From Glycomyces xiaoerkulensis (lineage in GTDB: Bacteria; Actinomycetota; Actinomycetes; Mycobacteriales; Micromonosporaceae): a stretch of 64,000 nucleotides of DNA. Below, one piece after another: positions 52,505-60,864 of the stretch; position 1 is the stretch's first letter; each line of letters begins with the position of its first letter. Location: positions 1 through 64,000 of the forward strand of contig NZ_PGGV01000004.1 in assembly GCF_002798405.1 (NCBI RefSeq). Reading direction: 5' to 3'. The notes under the pieces are model-generated. The model was not told the origin of the DNA, searched no databases, and saw only the letters and a list, made by a program, of their open reading frames with translations. Position numbers and translations under genes: made by a program.

Positions 52505-53707
52505 GTGAACCGAACGACCGACCTGATCGCGCTCGAAGAGCACCGCGGCGCACACAACTACCATCCGCTGCCGGTGGTGCTCGCCGAAGGCGAGGGCGCG
52601 TGGGTCACCGACACCGAGGGCCGCCGCTACCTCGACTGGCTCTCGGCGTATTCGGCGGTCAACTTCGGCCACCGGCACCCGAAACTGGTGGCCGCCGCCC
52701 GCGACCAGCTCGACCGGCTCACCCTGGCCAGCCGCGCCTTCCACACCGACCAGCTCGGCCCCTTCTGCGACGAACTGGCCGACCTGTGCGGCATGGACGC
52801 GGTGCTGCCGATGAACACCGGCGCCGAAGCGGTCGAGACCGCCGTCAAGGCCGCCCGCAGGTGGGGCTACACCCGCAAGGGCGTGCCCGCCGACCGGGCC
52901 CGGATCGCCGTGTTCGACGGGAACTTCCACGGCCGCACCACCACCGTCGTCGGCTTCTCCACCGACCGGGACGCCCGCGCCCACTACGGCCCCTTCGCGC
53001 CCGGCTTCGACGTGGTGCCCTACGGCGACACCGCCGCGCTGCGGGAGGCGATCGGCCCCGACACCGTCGCGGTGCTGCTCGAACCGGTCCAGGGCGAGGC
53101 CGGGGTCGTCATGCCGCCGGCCGGATGGCTCGCCGATGTGCGGGAACTGTGCAGCGCAGAGAACGTGCTGATGATCGCCGACGAGATCCAATCCGGACTC
53201 GGACGCACCGGCCACACCTTCGCCTGCGAGCGCGAGCAGGTCCGGCCCGACCTCTACCTGCTGGGCAAGGCGCTCGGCGGCGGGATCGTCCCGGTCTCGG
53301 CGGTCGCGGCCGACCGGGAGGTGATGGACGTGTTCACGCCCGGCTCCCACGGATCGACCTTCGGCGGCAACCCGCTCGCGGCCGCGGTAGGCCGCGAGGT
53401 GGTCGCCATGCTGGGCACCGGCGAGTGGCAGCACCGCGCCCGCGACCTCGGCAAGCACCTGGAATCGGCGCTGGCCGGACTCGACCGGTCCAAGGTGGCC
53501 GCGATCCGGGTGTGCGGGCTGTGGGCCGGAGTCGACCTGGCCGAGCCGGGCCCGTCGGCCCGGGAGGTGTGCGAGCGGATGGCCGAGCAGGGCGTGCTGT
53601 GCAAGGAGACCCACCGGACCACGGTGCGCATCGCCCCTCCCCTGGTCATCGAGCCGACCGAGATCGACCGGGGCGTGGCGGCCCTGGCCGAGGCCCTCGA
53701 GGGCTAG
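52505..53707 (+). CDS. rocD: Ornithine aminotransferase
   Basis: A 400-aa class III PLP aminotransferase that converts ornithine and 2-oxoglutarate to glutamate semialdehyde and glutamate. NYHPLPVVLAEGEGAWVTD and DWLSAYSAVNFGHRHPK are characteristic of ornithine aminotransferases; LPMNTGAEAVETAVKAARRW binds PLP phosphate, LMIADEIQSGLGRTG carries the PLP Asp, and LLGKALGGG the Schiff-base Lys. GAGGGAG precedes GTG 52505. The last 62 bases overlap the convergent dnaE2 gene, with no terminator between them. Confidence 0.92.
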   Translation: MNRTTDLIALEEHRGAHNYHPLPVVLAEGEGAWVTDTEGRRYLDWLSAYSAVNFGHRHPKLVAAARDQLDRLTLASRAFHTDQLGPFCDELADLCGMDAVLPMNTGAEAVETAVKAARRWGYTRKGVPADRARIAVFDGNFHGRTTTVVGFSTDRDARAHYGPFAPGFDVVPYGDTAALREAIGPDTVAVLLEPVQGEAGVVMPPAGWLADVRELCSAENVLMIADEIQSGLGRTGHTFACEREQVRPDLYLLGKALGGGIVPVSAVAADREVMDVFTPGSHGSTFGGNPLAAAVGREVVAMLGTGEWQHRARDLGKHLESALAGLDRSKVAAIRVCGLWAGVDLAEPGPSAREVCERMAEQGVLCKETHRTTVRIAPPLVIEPTEIDRGVAALAEALEG

Positions 53708-56700
53708 GAGCCGGTAACCGGAAGTCGCGGGAGCCCGGGGTGGGGGTCTCGATGTCGAGGTCGGCGAGCCTGTAGGCGATGAGGTTGGGCATAACGCGGC
53801 CCTCGGCGTCGGAGGCGTGTTCGACGGTGCCCTTGATGCGCATGGCCTTCGCCCCGGCCGCGATCGACCGCCAGCGCTTCCAGAGCCCCTGGGAGCAGAT
53901 GACGTTGCCGATACCGGTCTCGTCTTCGACGGACAGGAAGGTCACGCCGCGGGCGGTCGCGGGGCGCTGGCGGTGGGTGACCACGCCGGCGATCTCGACG
54001 CGGGTGCCGTCGGCGGTGTCGGGGAGCCGGTCCATGGGAACGACGCCTTCGGTGGTGAGGCGGTCGCGGACGAGTTCGAGCGGGTGGGTCCGGGTCGACA
54101 GGCCGAGCCCGAGGTAGTCGGCGCGGGCCAGTTCGGTCTCGCTCATGCCCGGCAGGGTCGGGGGCCGGGCGGCCGGTCCGGTGCCGGGGAGCATGTCGGG
54201 GTGCTCGCGCACGGCACCGGCCGTCCACAGCGCCTTGCGGCGGTCGGGTTCGAGGCTGTCGAGGACGCCCGCGAGGGACAGCGACTCCAGATGTCCCTGG
54301 TTTAGTCCGGTGCGGCGGGCCAGGTCGGGCAGGTCGCGGAAGGGGCCGTCGGCGCGGGCGGCGACGATGCGGTCGGCGGCGTCGCCGCCGAGGCCCTTGA
54401 CGCCGTCGAATCCCAGCCGGATCGTCGCGGTGCCGCGGACGGGACCCTCCGGGGGCCGGTCGGCCTCGATCAGGGAGGCGACCCGGGCGCTGGCGTTGAT
54501 CTCGGGGGCGAGGACGTCGATGCCGTGGCGCCCCGCGTCGGCGATCAGACTGGCCGGTGAGTAGAACCCCATGGGCTGGCTGGCCAGCAGCCCGGCGTAG
54601 AACGCGGCCGGGTAGTGGCATTTGAGCCAGGCCGAGGAGTAGACCAGGTGGGCGAAGCTCGCGGCGTGGCTCTCGGGGAAGCCGAAGTCGGCGAAGGCCT
54701 TGAGCTGCTCGTATACCTGGTCGGCCCGGGCGCCGGTGAGACCCTTGGAGGCCATGCCGTCGTAGAGGCGCTCGCGCAGCCGTTCCATGCGTTCTTCGGA
54801 CCGTTTGGCGCCCATGGCGCGGCGCAGCCGGTCGGCCTCGCCGCCGTCGAATCCGGCGGCGTCGATGGCGATGCGCATCAACTGCTCCTGGAACAGCGGC
54901 ACCCCGTAGGTCTTGGCGAGCGCGTCGTGGAGGACCTCGGGGACCTGGTCGTGCCAGGGTTCGCCGTGGCGGCGGCGCAGGTAGGGGTGGACGGCCCCGC
55001 CCTGGATCGGTCCAGGGCGGATGAGGGCGACCTCGGCGACCAGGTCCTGGAACTCCTTCGGGCGCAGTCGGGGCAGGGTGGCCATCTGGGCGCGCGACTC
55101 CACTTGGAACACGCCGACGGTGTCGGCGCGGCAGAGCATCGCGTAGACCTCCTCGTCGTCGGGCGGCAAGTGCGCCAGGTCGATGCGGTCGCCGTGGCTG
55201 TCGGCGACGAGGTCGACCATCCGGTGCAGCGCCTCCAGCATGCCCAGGCCCAGCAGGTCGAACTTGACCAGTCCGGCGTCGGCGCAGGCCTCCTTGTCCC
55301 ATTGGACGACGGTCCGGTCGTCCATGCGCGCCTGTTCGACCGGGACTATCTCCGAGACCGGCTGGTCGGTGAGGACCATCCCGCCGGGGTGGATGCCCAG
55401 GTGCTGGGGCAGGTCGGTCATTTCGGCGGCCAGGTCCTGGACGGCGGCGGGGATGGCCTCGGCCTCGTCGGCGTCCAGGCCGCGGTGGCGGTGGAGCCGC
55501 CCCGACCAGGCCGTGGCCTGGTCGTGGGGGTAGCCGAGTGCCTTGGCGGCGTCGCGGACGGCGCTGCGGGGCCGGTAGGTGATGACGTTGGCTACCAGGG
55601 CGGCCCGCTGGCGGGTGTACTTGCCGTAGACGTACTGGATCGCCTCCTCGCGGCGGCCGGACTCGATGTCGATGTCGATGTCGGGCGGGCCGTCGCGCTC
55701 GGCCGAGAGGAACCGCTCGAACAGCAGCCCGAATCCGACCGGGTCGACGTTGGTGATGCCCAGGGCGTAGCACACGGCGCTGTTGGCCGCCGAGCCTCGG
55801 CCCTGGCAGTAGATGTCGTGTCGGCGGCAGAAGTCGACGATGTCGGCGACGATCAGGAAGTACCCGGCGAAGCCCAGGTCGTAGATCACCCGGAGTTCGT
55901 ATTCCAACTGCCGCCAGGCTCCGGGGATCCGCTCGGCCTCCCGCGGTCCGTAGCGCTGCTGCGCGCCGTCGATGATGAGGCGGGCCAGGTAGGAGAAGTC
56001 GTCGTGGTCCGGCGGGACCGGGAAGCGCGGCAGCCGGGGGTCGAGCAGTTTGAGGTCGAAGGCGATCTCTTTCGCCAGGTGCGCGGCGTACTCGACCGCT
56101 TCGGGGTGGTCGGCGAAGCGCACGAACATCTCGTCGGCGCTGCGCAGGTGCGCGCCGGGGCCGGCCGGCAGCCACGGGTCGGCCCGGTCGAGCGGCCGCC
56201 GGGCTCGGGTGGCGGCCAGCGCGGCCGCGACCCGGGCGCGGCGGGGCGTGGCGTAGTGGACGTTGTTGGTCGCGACGGCGGGGACGCCGCTGCGGCGGGC
56301 GATCGCGGCGAGCGCTTCGATCCGTTCGCCGTCGCCGGGGGCGTCGTGGCAGGTGAGTTCTACGGCGAGGTTGTCGCGGCCGCAGTAGTCGATGAGTTCG
56401 CGCAGGCGGCGTTCGGCGGCGTCGGGGCCGTCGGTCTCGAGTGCGGTGTTGAGGGGTCCTTTGCGGCAGCCGGTGAGGACGGTCCAGTGCCCCAGTCGGG
56501 CGTGTTCGGTGAGTTTGGCGAGCTTCTCGTACTGCGGCAGGTCCTTTTCCTCGGCGGCCTCGGACTTGGCCTTGGTGATCGCCTTGGACAGCCGCCGGTA
56601 GCCGGCGGGGCCGCGGGTCAGCACCACCAGGTGCTCTCCGTCGGGGTCGGGCCGGCCGCGGCGGGCCCGGGTCATGTCCAGGTTCAGTTCGGCGCCGAAG

Positions 56701-56888
56701 ACGGTGGGCAGGCCGGCCTCGCCGGCGGCGGCGGCCAGCTCGGGGACGCCGTAGAGGCCGTCGTGGTCGGTGACGGCCAGGCCGGTCAGTCCCAGGCGGA
56801 CGGCCTCGGCCACCAGTTCGGCCGGGGTGTCGGCGCCGTCGGCGAAGGAGTAGCAGGAGTGGCAGTGGAGTTCGGCGTAGTCAGTCAT
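53646..56888 (-). CDS. dnaE2: Error-prone DNA polymerase DnaE2
   Basis: A 1080-aa C-family polymerase used for damage-induced translesion synthesis. The N-terminal PHP domain begins YAELHCHSCYSFADG (His8, His10) and AVTDHDGLYGV; the catalytic Asp pair lies in PPDIDIDIESGRREE (Asp403, Asp405), after YCQGRGSAANSAVCYALG. FGFPESHAASFAHLVY marks the DnaE2 subfamily, and a C-terminal OB fold (RVEIAGVVTHRQRP) follows. No imuA or imuB gene is adjacent, unlike in mycobacteria. Two SOS boxes lie upstream. The native ATG has a poor ribosome-binding site, and a 20-codon upstream frame ends just at it. Confidence 0.95.
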   Translation of the reverse strand: MTDYAELHCHSCYSFADGADTPAELVAEAVRLGLTGLAVTDHDGLYGVPELAAAAGEAGLPTVFGAELNLDMTRARRGRPDPDGEHLVVLTRGPAGYRRLSKAITKAKSEAAEEKDLPQYEKLAKLTEHARLGHWTVLTGCRKGPLNTALETDGPDAAERRLRELIDYCGRDNLAVELTCHDAPGDGERIEALAAIARRSGVPAVATNNVHYATPRRARVAAALAATRARRPLDRADPWLPAGPGAHLRSADEMFVRFADHPEAVEYAAHLAKEIAFDLKLLDPRLPRFPVPPDHDDFSYLARLIIDGAQQRYGPREAERIPGAWRQLEYELRVIYDLGFAGYFLIVADIVDFCRRHDIYCQGRGSAANSAVCYALGITNVDPVGFGLLFERFLSAERDGPPDIDIDIESGRREEAIQYVYGKYTRQRAALVANVITYRPRSAVRDAAKALGYPHDQATAWSGRLHRHRGLDADEAEAIPAAVQDLAAEMTDLPQHLGIHPGGMVLTDQPVSEIVPVEQARMDDRTVVQWDKEACADAGLVKFDLLGLGMLEALHRMVDLVADSHGDRIDLAHLPPDDEEVYAMLCRADTVGVFQVESRAQMATLPRLRPKEFQDLVAEVALIRPGPIQGGAVHPYLRRRHGEPWHDQVPEVLHDALAKTYGVPLFQEQLMRIAIDAAGFDGGEADRLRRAMGAKRSEERMERLRERLYDGMASKGLTGARADQVYEQLKAFADFGFPESHAASFAHLVYSSAWLKCHYPAAFYAGLLASQPMGFYSPASLIADAGRHGIDVLAPEINASARVASLIEADRPPEGPVRGTATIRLGFDGVKGLGGDAADRIVAARADGPFRDLPDLARRTGLNQGHLESLSLAGVLDSLEPDRRKALWTAGAVREHPDMLPGTGPAARPPTLPGMSETELARADYLGLGLSTRTHPLELVRDRLTTEGVVPMDRLPDTADGTRVEIAGVVTHRQRPATARGVTFLSVEDETGIGNVICSQGLWKRWRSIAAGAKAMRIKGTVEHASDAEGRVMPNLIAYRLADLDIETPTPGSRDFRLPAPSPRGPRPGPPRPGRSRSAR

Positions 56889-56943
56889 CCGGGCCGGCCG
56901 CCTTGGGGCGGGCCGGGCCGGCGGTGGTTTCGCGGTCCGCCAT
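56881..56943 (-). CDS. Possible 20-aa leader peptide of dnaE2
   Basis: A short frame (MADRETTAGPARPKAAGPDD) starts at ATG 56943 after a GGGGG ribosome-binding site and ends at TGA 56881-56883, overlapping the first codons of dnaE2 in another frame. Because dnaE2 itself has a weak site, the leader could feed ribosomes to it. No homology is recognisable, and it might instead be the tail of a lost upstream gene. Speculative. Confidence 0.3.
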   Translation of the reverse strand: MADRETTAGPARPKAAGPDD

Positions 56944-56960
56944 CTCGACCCCCGTGGAAA

Positions 56961-57026
56961 TCGAACATGCGTATGAGTTCAACATACCGAATCGGTGGCA
57001 CGGCACAAGCGCGAACGCGTGTTCGA
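56961..57026 (-). promoter_or_regulatory. LexA (SOS) boxes upstream of dnaE2
   Basis: GCGAACGCGTGTTCGA at 57011-57026 matches the actinobacterial/Bacillus-type consensus TCGAAC-N4-GTTCGA at all but the first base. TCGAACATGCGTATGA at 56961-56976 is a second, half-degenerate copy. They sit 73-138 bases before the polymerase start, so dnaE2 should be induced by DNA damage through LexA. Confidence 0.8.
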
Positions 57027-57064
57027 TAAATCTCAGGCGGGCGGCGGTCCGGCGGCGGACCGCT

Positions 57065-57598
57065 TCAATCGGTGATGTAGACGATCCATTCCTCGAGCGT
57101 GACACCGTCGAGGTAGCCGGTGTGGAGCAGTCCCTCCTCCGGGTCGATGATCGCGTACGAGCTCTGCGAGATCGCCCCGAATCGTTCCCAGACCTCGCCT
57201 TCGGGGTCGGACAGGTGGGTGATGCCCCCGGTGCCGGTGCGCTCGATGAACTCCGGCAGGGCCTCGGAGTCGGCCATGCCGCCGACGCCGATGAGGTTGA
57301 TCTCATCGCCCCACCGGTCGGCCGCGGCGTTGACGTCGGAGCCCTGGGCGGCGCAGGTCGGGCACCACGGCGCCCAGAACCAGAGCACCGTCGGCGCGCC
57401 CTTCAGGGAGGTGCCCTCGAAGGGCTCGCCGTCCACGGTCGTGGCGGTGAAGTCGTAGTCGACCGGCTCGCCGACGCGTTCGGACTCCGCGGGGATGCCC
57501 GCCCCGGAGTCGGCGGGTTCGTCGCCGTCGGCGCCGCAGGAGGCCGCGGCGAGCAGCAGAACCGCCGCAAGCGCTGTCATCGCCGGTCGTACTCGCAC
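57065..57598 (-). CDS. TlpA/ResA-like thiol-disulfide lipoprotein
   Basis: A 177-aa extracytoplasmic thioredoxin-fold protein. The signal peptide ends in a lipobox (LLLAAASCGADG), so it should be membrane-anchored outside the cell. The redox site is WAPWCPTC (CxxC), preceded by DFTATTVDGEPFEGTSLKG, the usual TlpA/AhpC-TSA N-terminal strand. The cis-Pro region of classic thioredoxins is replaced by SSYAIIDPEEG. GGAGGG precedes GTG 57598. It could reduce or oxidise secreted-protein cysteines; the partner is not evident. Confidence 0.87.
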   Translation of the reverse strand: MRVRPAMTALAAVLLLAAASCGADGDEPADSGAGIPAESERVGEPVDYDFTATTVDGEPFEGTSLKGAPTVLWFWAPWCPTCAAQGSDVNAAADRWGDEINLIGVGGMADSEALPEFIERTGTGGITHLSDPEGEVWERFGAISQSSYAIIDPEEGLLHTGYLDGVTLEEWIVYITD

Positions 57599-57664
57599 GT
57601 CGTTCCCTCCGCCTTCGGTGTCGTCCCGCCCTCGGCTTCCATTATGAGCCCTCGGCACCGTACA

Positions 57665-57693
57665 CCGGGCACGACCTACTCGGTCGTGCCCGG
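57665..57693. terminator. 12-bp hairpin terminator
   Basis: Perfect stem CCGGGCACGACC / GGTCGTGCCCGG with a TACTC loop, just downstream of the secreted-protein gene (minus strand) and before the TlpA-like gene's promoter. Confidence 0.75.
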
Positions 57694-57700
57694 CCGCGGG

Positions 57701-58156
57701 TCAGCAGGTGATGGAGACGGTCGGCGTGGTGTAGTTCCAGTATTGCGGTATACCCTCGCCGCTGGCGGATCCGCTCACCCTGGCGTGGTAGTCGCCGGAC
57801 TGGCAGTTCTGCTCGAACGCGATCGCGGAGGCGAAGCCGAGCCCGCTGTAGGCGGAGCCCGAGTCCACGTGAGTGCCGTCGCGGAACAGGTGGACGTCCG
57901 CGGTGGCGGTGACGAGGCCGGAACCGGGGCAGTTGACCTGGGCGGTGGCGTAGACGGTGCCCGAACTGTTGGTACTAGGCAGGTCGAAATTGAAGTAGCA
58001 CGAGGGCGCCGCCTGCGCGCTGGGCGCGACCATTACCTGGACTCCGAACGCCGCCGCCAGCGCTGCGGTGACGGCGGCGACCCGCATGGCGATCCGGCGG
58101 GGCGCACCCGGCCTCTCCCGTTTCGGGAGGCCGGTCGGGATGAGACGTTTAAGCAT
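57701..58156 (-). CDS. Small secreted protein with four cysteines
   Basis: A 151-aa protein of unrecognised family. The N-terminus is basic (MLKRLIPTGLPKRERPGAPR), followed by a hydrophobic core and a Sec cleavage site after APSAQA-A. The mature domain of about 100 residues is Ser/Thr/Gly-rich and has four Cys, one as the very last residue, probably forming two disulfides; repeated VTATADVHLF and DYHARVSGSAS strands suggest a beta-sandwich. GGGGA supports ATG 58156 over ATG 58162. Extracellular role unknown. Confidence 0.65.
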   Translation of the reverse strand: MLKRLIPTGLPKRERPGAPRRIAMRVAAVTAALAAAFGVQVMVAPSAQAAPSCYFNFDLPSTNSSGTVYATAQVNCPGSGLVTATADVHLFRDGTHVDSGSAYSGLGFASAIAFEQNCQSGDYHARVSGSASGEGIPQYWNYTTPTVSITC

Positions 58157-58492
58157 ACGCATTCCCCTATCTCTCTGCTGAGCTGTCGATCTCGGTTTCG
58201 AATGGTCGGATTCGCGATACCGCCACGGCCCGATGGTTCGGCCGCGCCTCATTCTGTCGGCTTGTCTCCCAATCGATCGGGGCGCCGCCGGACGGCCGGG
58301 GCGACAACAGGACCGTATGCCGGGGCCGTGCCCCCGTCCAGACGGCCGAACGGTCGTCTGGACACGGGAGGCCCGTTTCTGGTATGAGTTCGCGCTTTTC
58401 GGTGCCTCCATCGGGGCGGGCCGGATTCGCAATCGGATGAGCCAGGATTCCGGTTTACATCAGGTTCACAGGCCCGTTCCTACGGTGGCGGC
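58157..58492. other. Divergent intergenic region
   Basis: 336 bases between the small secreted-protein gene and the serine-hydrolase lipoprotein gene. I see no gene. It holds both divergent promoters and one clear hairpin, a 9-bp stem GTCCAGACG (58336-58344) with CGTCTGGAC (58355-58363), which may be a regulatory RNA structure or simply an inverted repeat. Confidence 0.5.
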
Positions 58493-60178
58493 ATGAGGAA
58501 CCTACTGGTGATGGCGGCGGCTGTCGTGATATTGGCCGCCTGCACTTCCGAAGCCGAAGGCCCGGACGGCGATCCGCCCGAAGAGAAGGCCGCGGTGTGC
58601 GACCCCGAACTGGCCGAAGCGCTGAGCCGGTGGGCCGACGCCGGATACAGCGGCTCCATCGCGATCACTTCGGGCGGCGAGTTCGGCTGCCGCGCGGCCT
58701 TCGGCATGGCCGACGCCGAAGCGGGGGTCGCCAACATGCCCGAGACGGTCTTCGCCATCGGCTCGGTGAGCAAGGCCTTCACCGCCGCGGCCGTGTTCGA
58801 CCTGGTCGACGCCGGAGCGCTGGCGCTCGGGGACCGGGCGGGCGACCTGCTGCCGGGGCTCGGCGGGCCCGCGGCCGAGGCCACGGTGGAGCAACTGCTG
58901 CTCCATACCGGGGGCCTGGCCGGGGCGCACGGCACCGACCACGAGCCGCTCGGGCGCGAGGAGGCGGTCACAGCGTTGGGCGCCTTGGAGACCGCGTTCG
59001 AACCCGGCACCGACTACCGGTACTCGAACGCCGGCTACTCGCTGCTGGCGCTCCTCGTCGACGAGCTCTCGGAGTCCTCCTACCGCGAGTACCTGGCCGA
59101 GCGGATCCTCACCGTGGGAGACGGGCGGGTCGGCGGCTTCTGGGACGGAGAACCGGCCGCGCCCGGGCCGCGGGCGGCCGGCTACGAGGACGGCGAGCGC
59201 GCCGCCTCGGACGGGGGCTTCGACGGCCCGCACTGGGCGCTCGACGGCAACGGCGGCCTCGCCATGAGCGCGGTCGACCTGGCCGCGTGGACCGCGGCGC
59301 TGTTCGGAGGCGAGGTGGTCGCCCCGGAGGCGGTCGAGGCGCTCACCGCGACCGGCTTCGACCACGGCGACGGATCGACCGAGGTTCCCGGCTGGATTCG
59401 GTTCGGCCGGCAGAGGTACGGCGTGCCGGTCTACATGGCCTCCGGCGGCGGAGGCGGCACCGGGCACCACGCGGTCTCGGCATGGCTGCCGGAGTCGGAC
59501 CGGTCGGTCGCCGTCACCTCGAACACCGACGAGATCACGGCCGCAGAGCTGTTGGAAGCGGTGGGCCCGGCGCTGGCCGCCGGAGAGCCGGTGCCGGTGC
59601 CCGAAGGGCAGGACGTCGAGGTGGATGCGGCGGAGCTGGAGCGGCTCGCGGGCCCGTACTCGCTCGAGTCGGGCGGGACCTTGACCGTGGCCGCTGAAGC
59701 CGGCCGTCTCGTGGTCGCGGCCGACGGCGCCGACGCGGTCGCGGCGATGTCCGAGCCCGGCGGCGGCTTCTCGGCAGAGGAGGTCGAACGGCACGAGGAG
59801 GCGGTGCTGGCGCTGCTCCGCGGCGAGTCCGAAGCCGGGTCGGCCGAGCGCGAGGCGGTGGAGTCCGAGCTCGGGGCGATCGAGGGCCTCGATCCGGTCG
59901 GCACCGTCGTCGAGGACTTCGAGCTGCGCACTTACGTGCACGTCCAAGGGGCGGACGGGACCCGGCTGGCCTGGTATGCCCTCGACGAACACGGCGGCCT
60001 CGCCGCGGCCTGGCTGGAGGCCGAGCCGCCGGAGTTTAGTCTGGTGCCGGTCGGCGACGACGAATACCGGCAGGGGAACCTCAGCGGCGCCGGCCTGGGT
60101 CTGCGGGTGCGCTTCGAGGGCGACCTGATGGTCGTCACCGGGTCCGAGGGCACCGTCGAGGCCCGCCGCACCACCTGA
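58493..60178 (+). CDS. Beta-lactamase-fold serine hydrolase lipoprotein
   Basis: A 561-aa class C beta-lactamase/penicillin-binding-like protein anchored by a lipobox (VILAACTS, Cys17). The catalytic SxxK is SVSK at 91-94, YSN is Tyr177-Ser178-Asn179, and GGGGGTGHH near residue 325 takes the place of the KTG/HxG motif. A 200-residue C-terminal extension (DUF3471-like beta domain) follows the catalytic domain. Such proteins are peptidases or esterases acting on cell-wall or secreted substrates. It ends 14 bases before a two-component system that may sense its action. Confidence 0.88.
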   Translation: MRNLLVMAAAVVILAACTSEAEGPDGDPPEEKAAVCDPELAEALSRWADAGYSGSIAITSGGEFGCRAAFGMADAEAGVANMPETVFAIGSVSKAFTAAAVFDLVDAGALALGDRAGDLLPGLGGPAAEATVEQLLLHTGGLAGAHGTDHEPLGREEAVTALGALETAFEPGTDYRYSNAGYSLLALLVDELSESSYREYLAERILTVGDGRVGGFWDGEPAAPGPRAAGYEDGERAASDGGFDGPHWALDGNGGLAMSAVDLAAWTAALFGGEVVAPEAVEALTATGFDHGDGSTEVPGWIRFGRQRYGVPVYMASGGGGGTGHHAVSAWLPESDRSVAVTSNTDEITAAELLEAVGPALAAGEPVPVPEGQDVEVDAAELERLAGPYSLESGGTLTVAAEAGRLVVAADGADAVAAMSEPGGGFSAEEVERHEEAVLALLRGESEAGSAEREAVESELGAIEGLDPVGTVVEDFELRTYVHVQGADGTRLAWYALDEHGGLAAAWLEAEPPEFSLVPVGDDEYRQGNLSGAGLGLRVRFEGDLMVVTGSEGTVEARRTT

Positions 60179-60192
60179 GAGGAGGCGGGGTC

Positions 60193-60864
60193 TTGCGCGT
60201 TCTGCTGGTCGAGGACGACCCCGAGCTGGGCCCGGTGGTCGCCATGGGCCTGCGCAACGAGGCCTACGCGGTCGACCACGTCCGTTCCCGCGCGGAAGCC
60301 GAGGAGCTGCTGTGCGCGGGCGAGTACGACGTGGCCTGCCTGGACCTGGGCCTGCCCGACGGGGACGGCATGGAGCTGATCGGGCGGCTCGGGGAGGACG
60401 ACCACCTGCGCCGCCCGCGGCGCATCCTGGTGCTGACCGCCCGGGACGCGATCGACGACCGGGTGGCCGGGCTCGACGCCGGCGCCGACGACTACCTGGT
60501 CAAGCCGTTCAGCTTCCAGGAGCTGGCCGCACGGCTGCGGGCCCTGGCTCGGCGGGCCGACCACCGGAGCGCGGTCCTGAACGTCGGCGACCTGCGGCTC
60601 GACCCGGCCTCGCACCGGGTCTGGCGGGGCGGGGCGGAACTGCGGCTGACCGCGCGGGAGTTCTCGATGCTGCGGTACTTCATGCACCGGCCCGGCCTGG
60701 CGGTGTCGGCCGAGGACCTGCTCGAACACGTCTGGGACGCGCACGCCGATCCGTTCACCGCCTCGGTGCGGGTCATCCTGAGCCGCTTGCGGCGCAAGCT
60801 CGGCCGACCGGACCCGATCGCCACCGTCACCGGCGTCGGCTACCGGCTGGAGGAGGCGCCGTGA
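60193..60864 (+). CDS. OmpR-family response regulator
   Basis: A 223-aa regulator. The receiver domain has acidic pocket EDD (Glu7-Asp8-Asp9), phospho-acceptor Asp51 in CLDLGLPDGDG, Thr in ILVLTARD and Lys in DYLVKPFSF; the C-terminal winged helix contains LTAREFSMLRYFMHRPGLAV and ASVRVILSRLRRKLG. The start is TTG 60193, eight bases after AGGAGG; no ATG is available nearby. The stop overlaps the kinase start (GTGA). It pairs with the following histidine kinase. Confidence 0.93.
   Translation: MRVLLVEDDPELGPVVAMGLRNEAYAVDHVRSRAEAEELLCAGEYDVACLDLGLPDGDGMELIGRLGEDDHLRRPRRILVLTARDAIDDRVAGLDAGADDYLVKPFSFQELAARLRALARRADHRSAVLNVGDLRLDPASHRVWRGGAELRLTAREFSMLRYFMHRPGLAVSAEDLLEHVWDAHADPFTASVRVILSRLRRKLGRPDPIATVTGVGYRLEEAP

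Noticed and set aside
54615-57029. Very long open frame opposite dnaE2
   Set aside because: It is the antisense of a gene with clear polymerase motifs; its Gly/Val/Asp-rich composition and lack of motifs are typical of GC-rich shadow frames.
58336-58363. Riboswitch or small RNA in the divergent gap
   Set aside because: Only one simple hairpin is visible, without conserved riboswitch features or a following expression platform.
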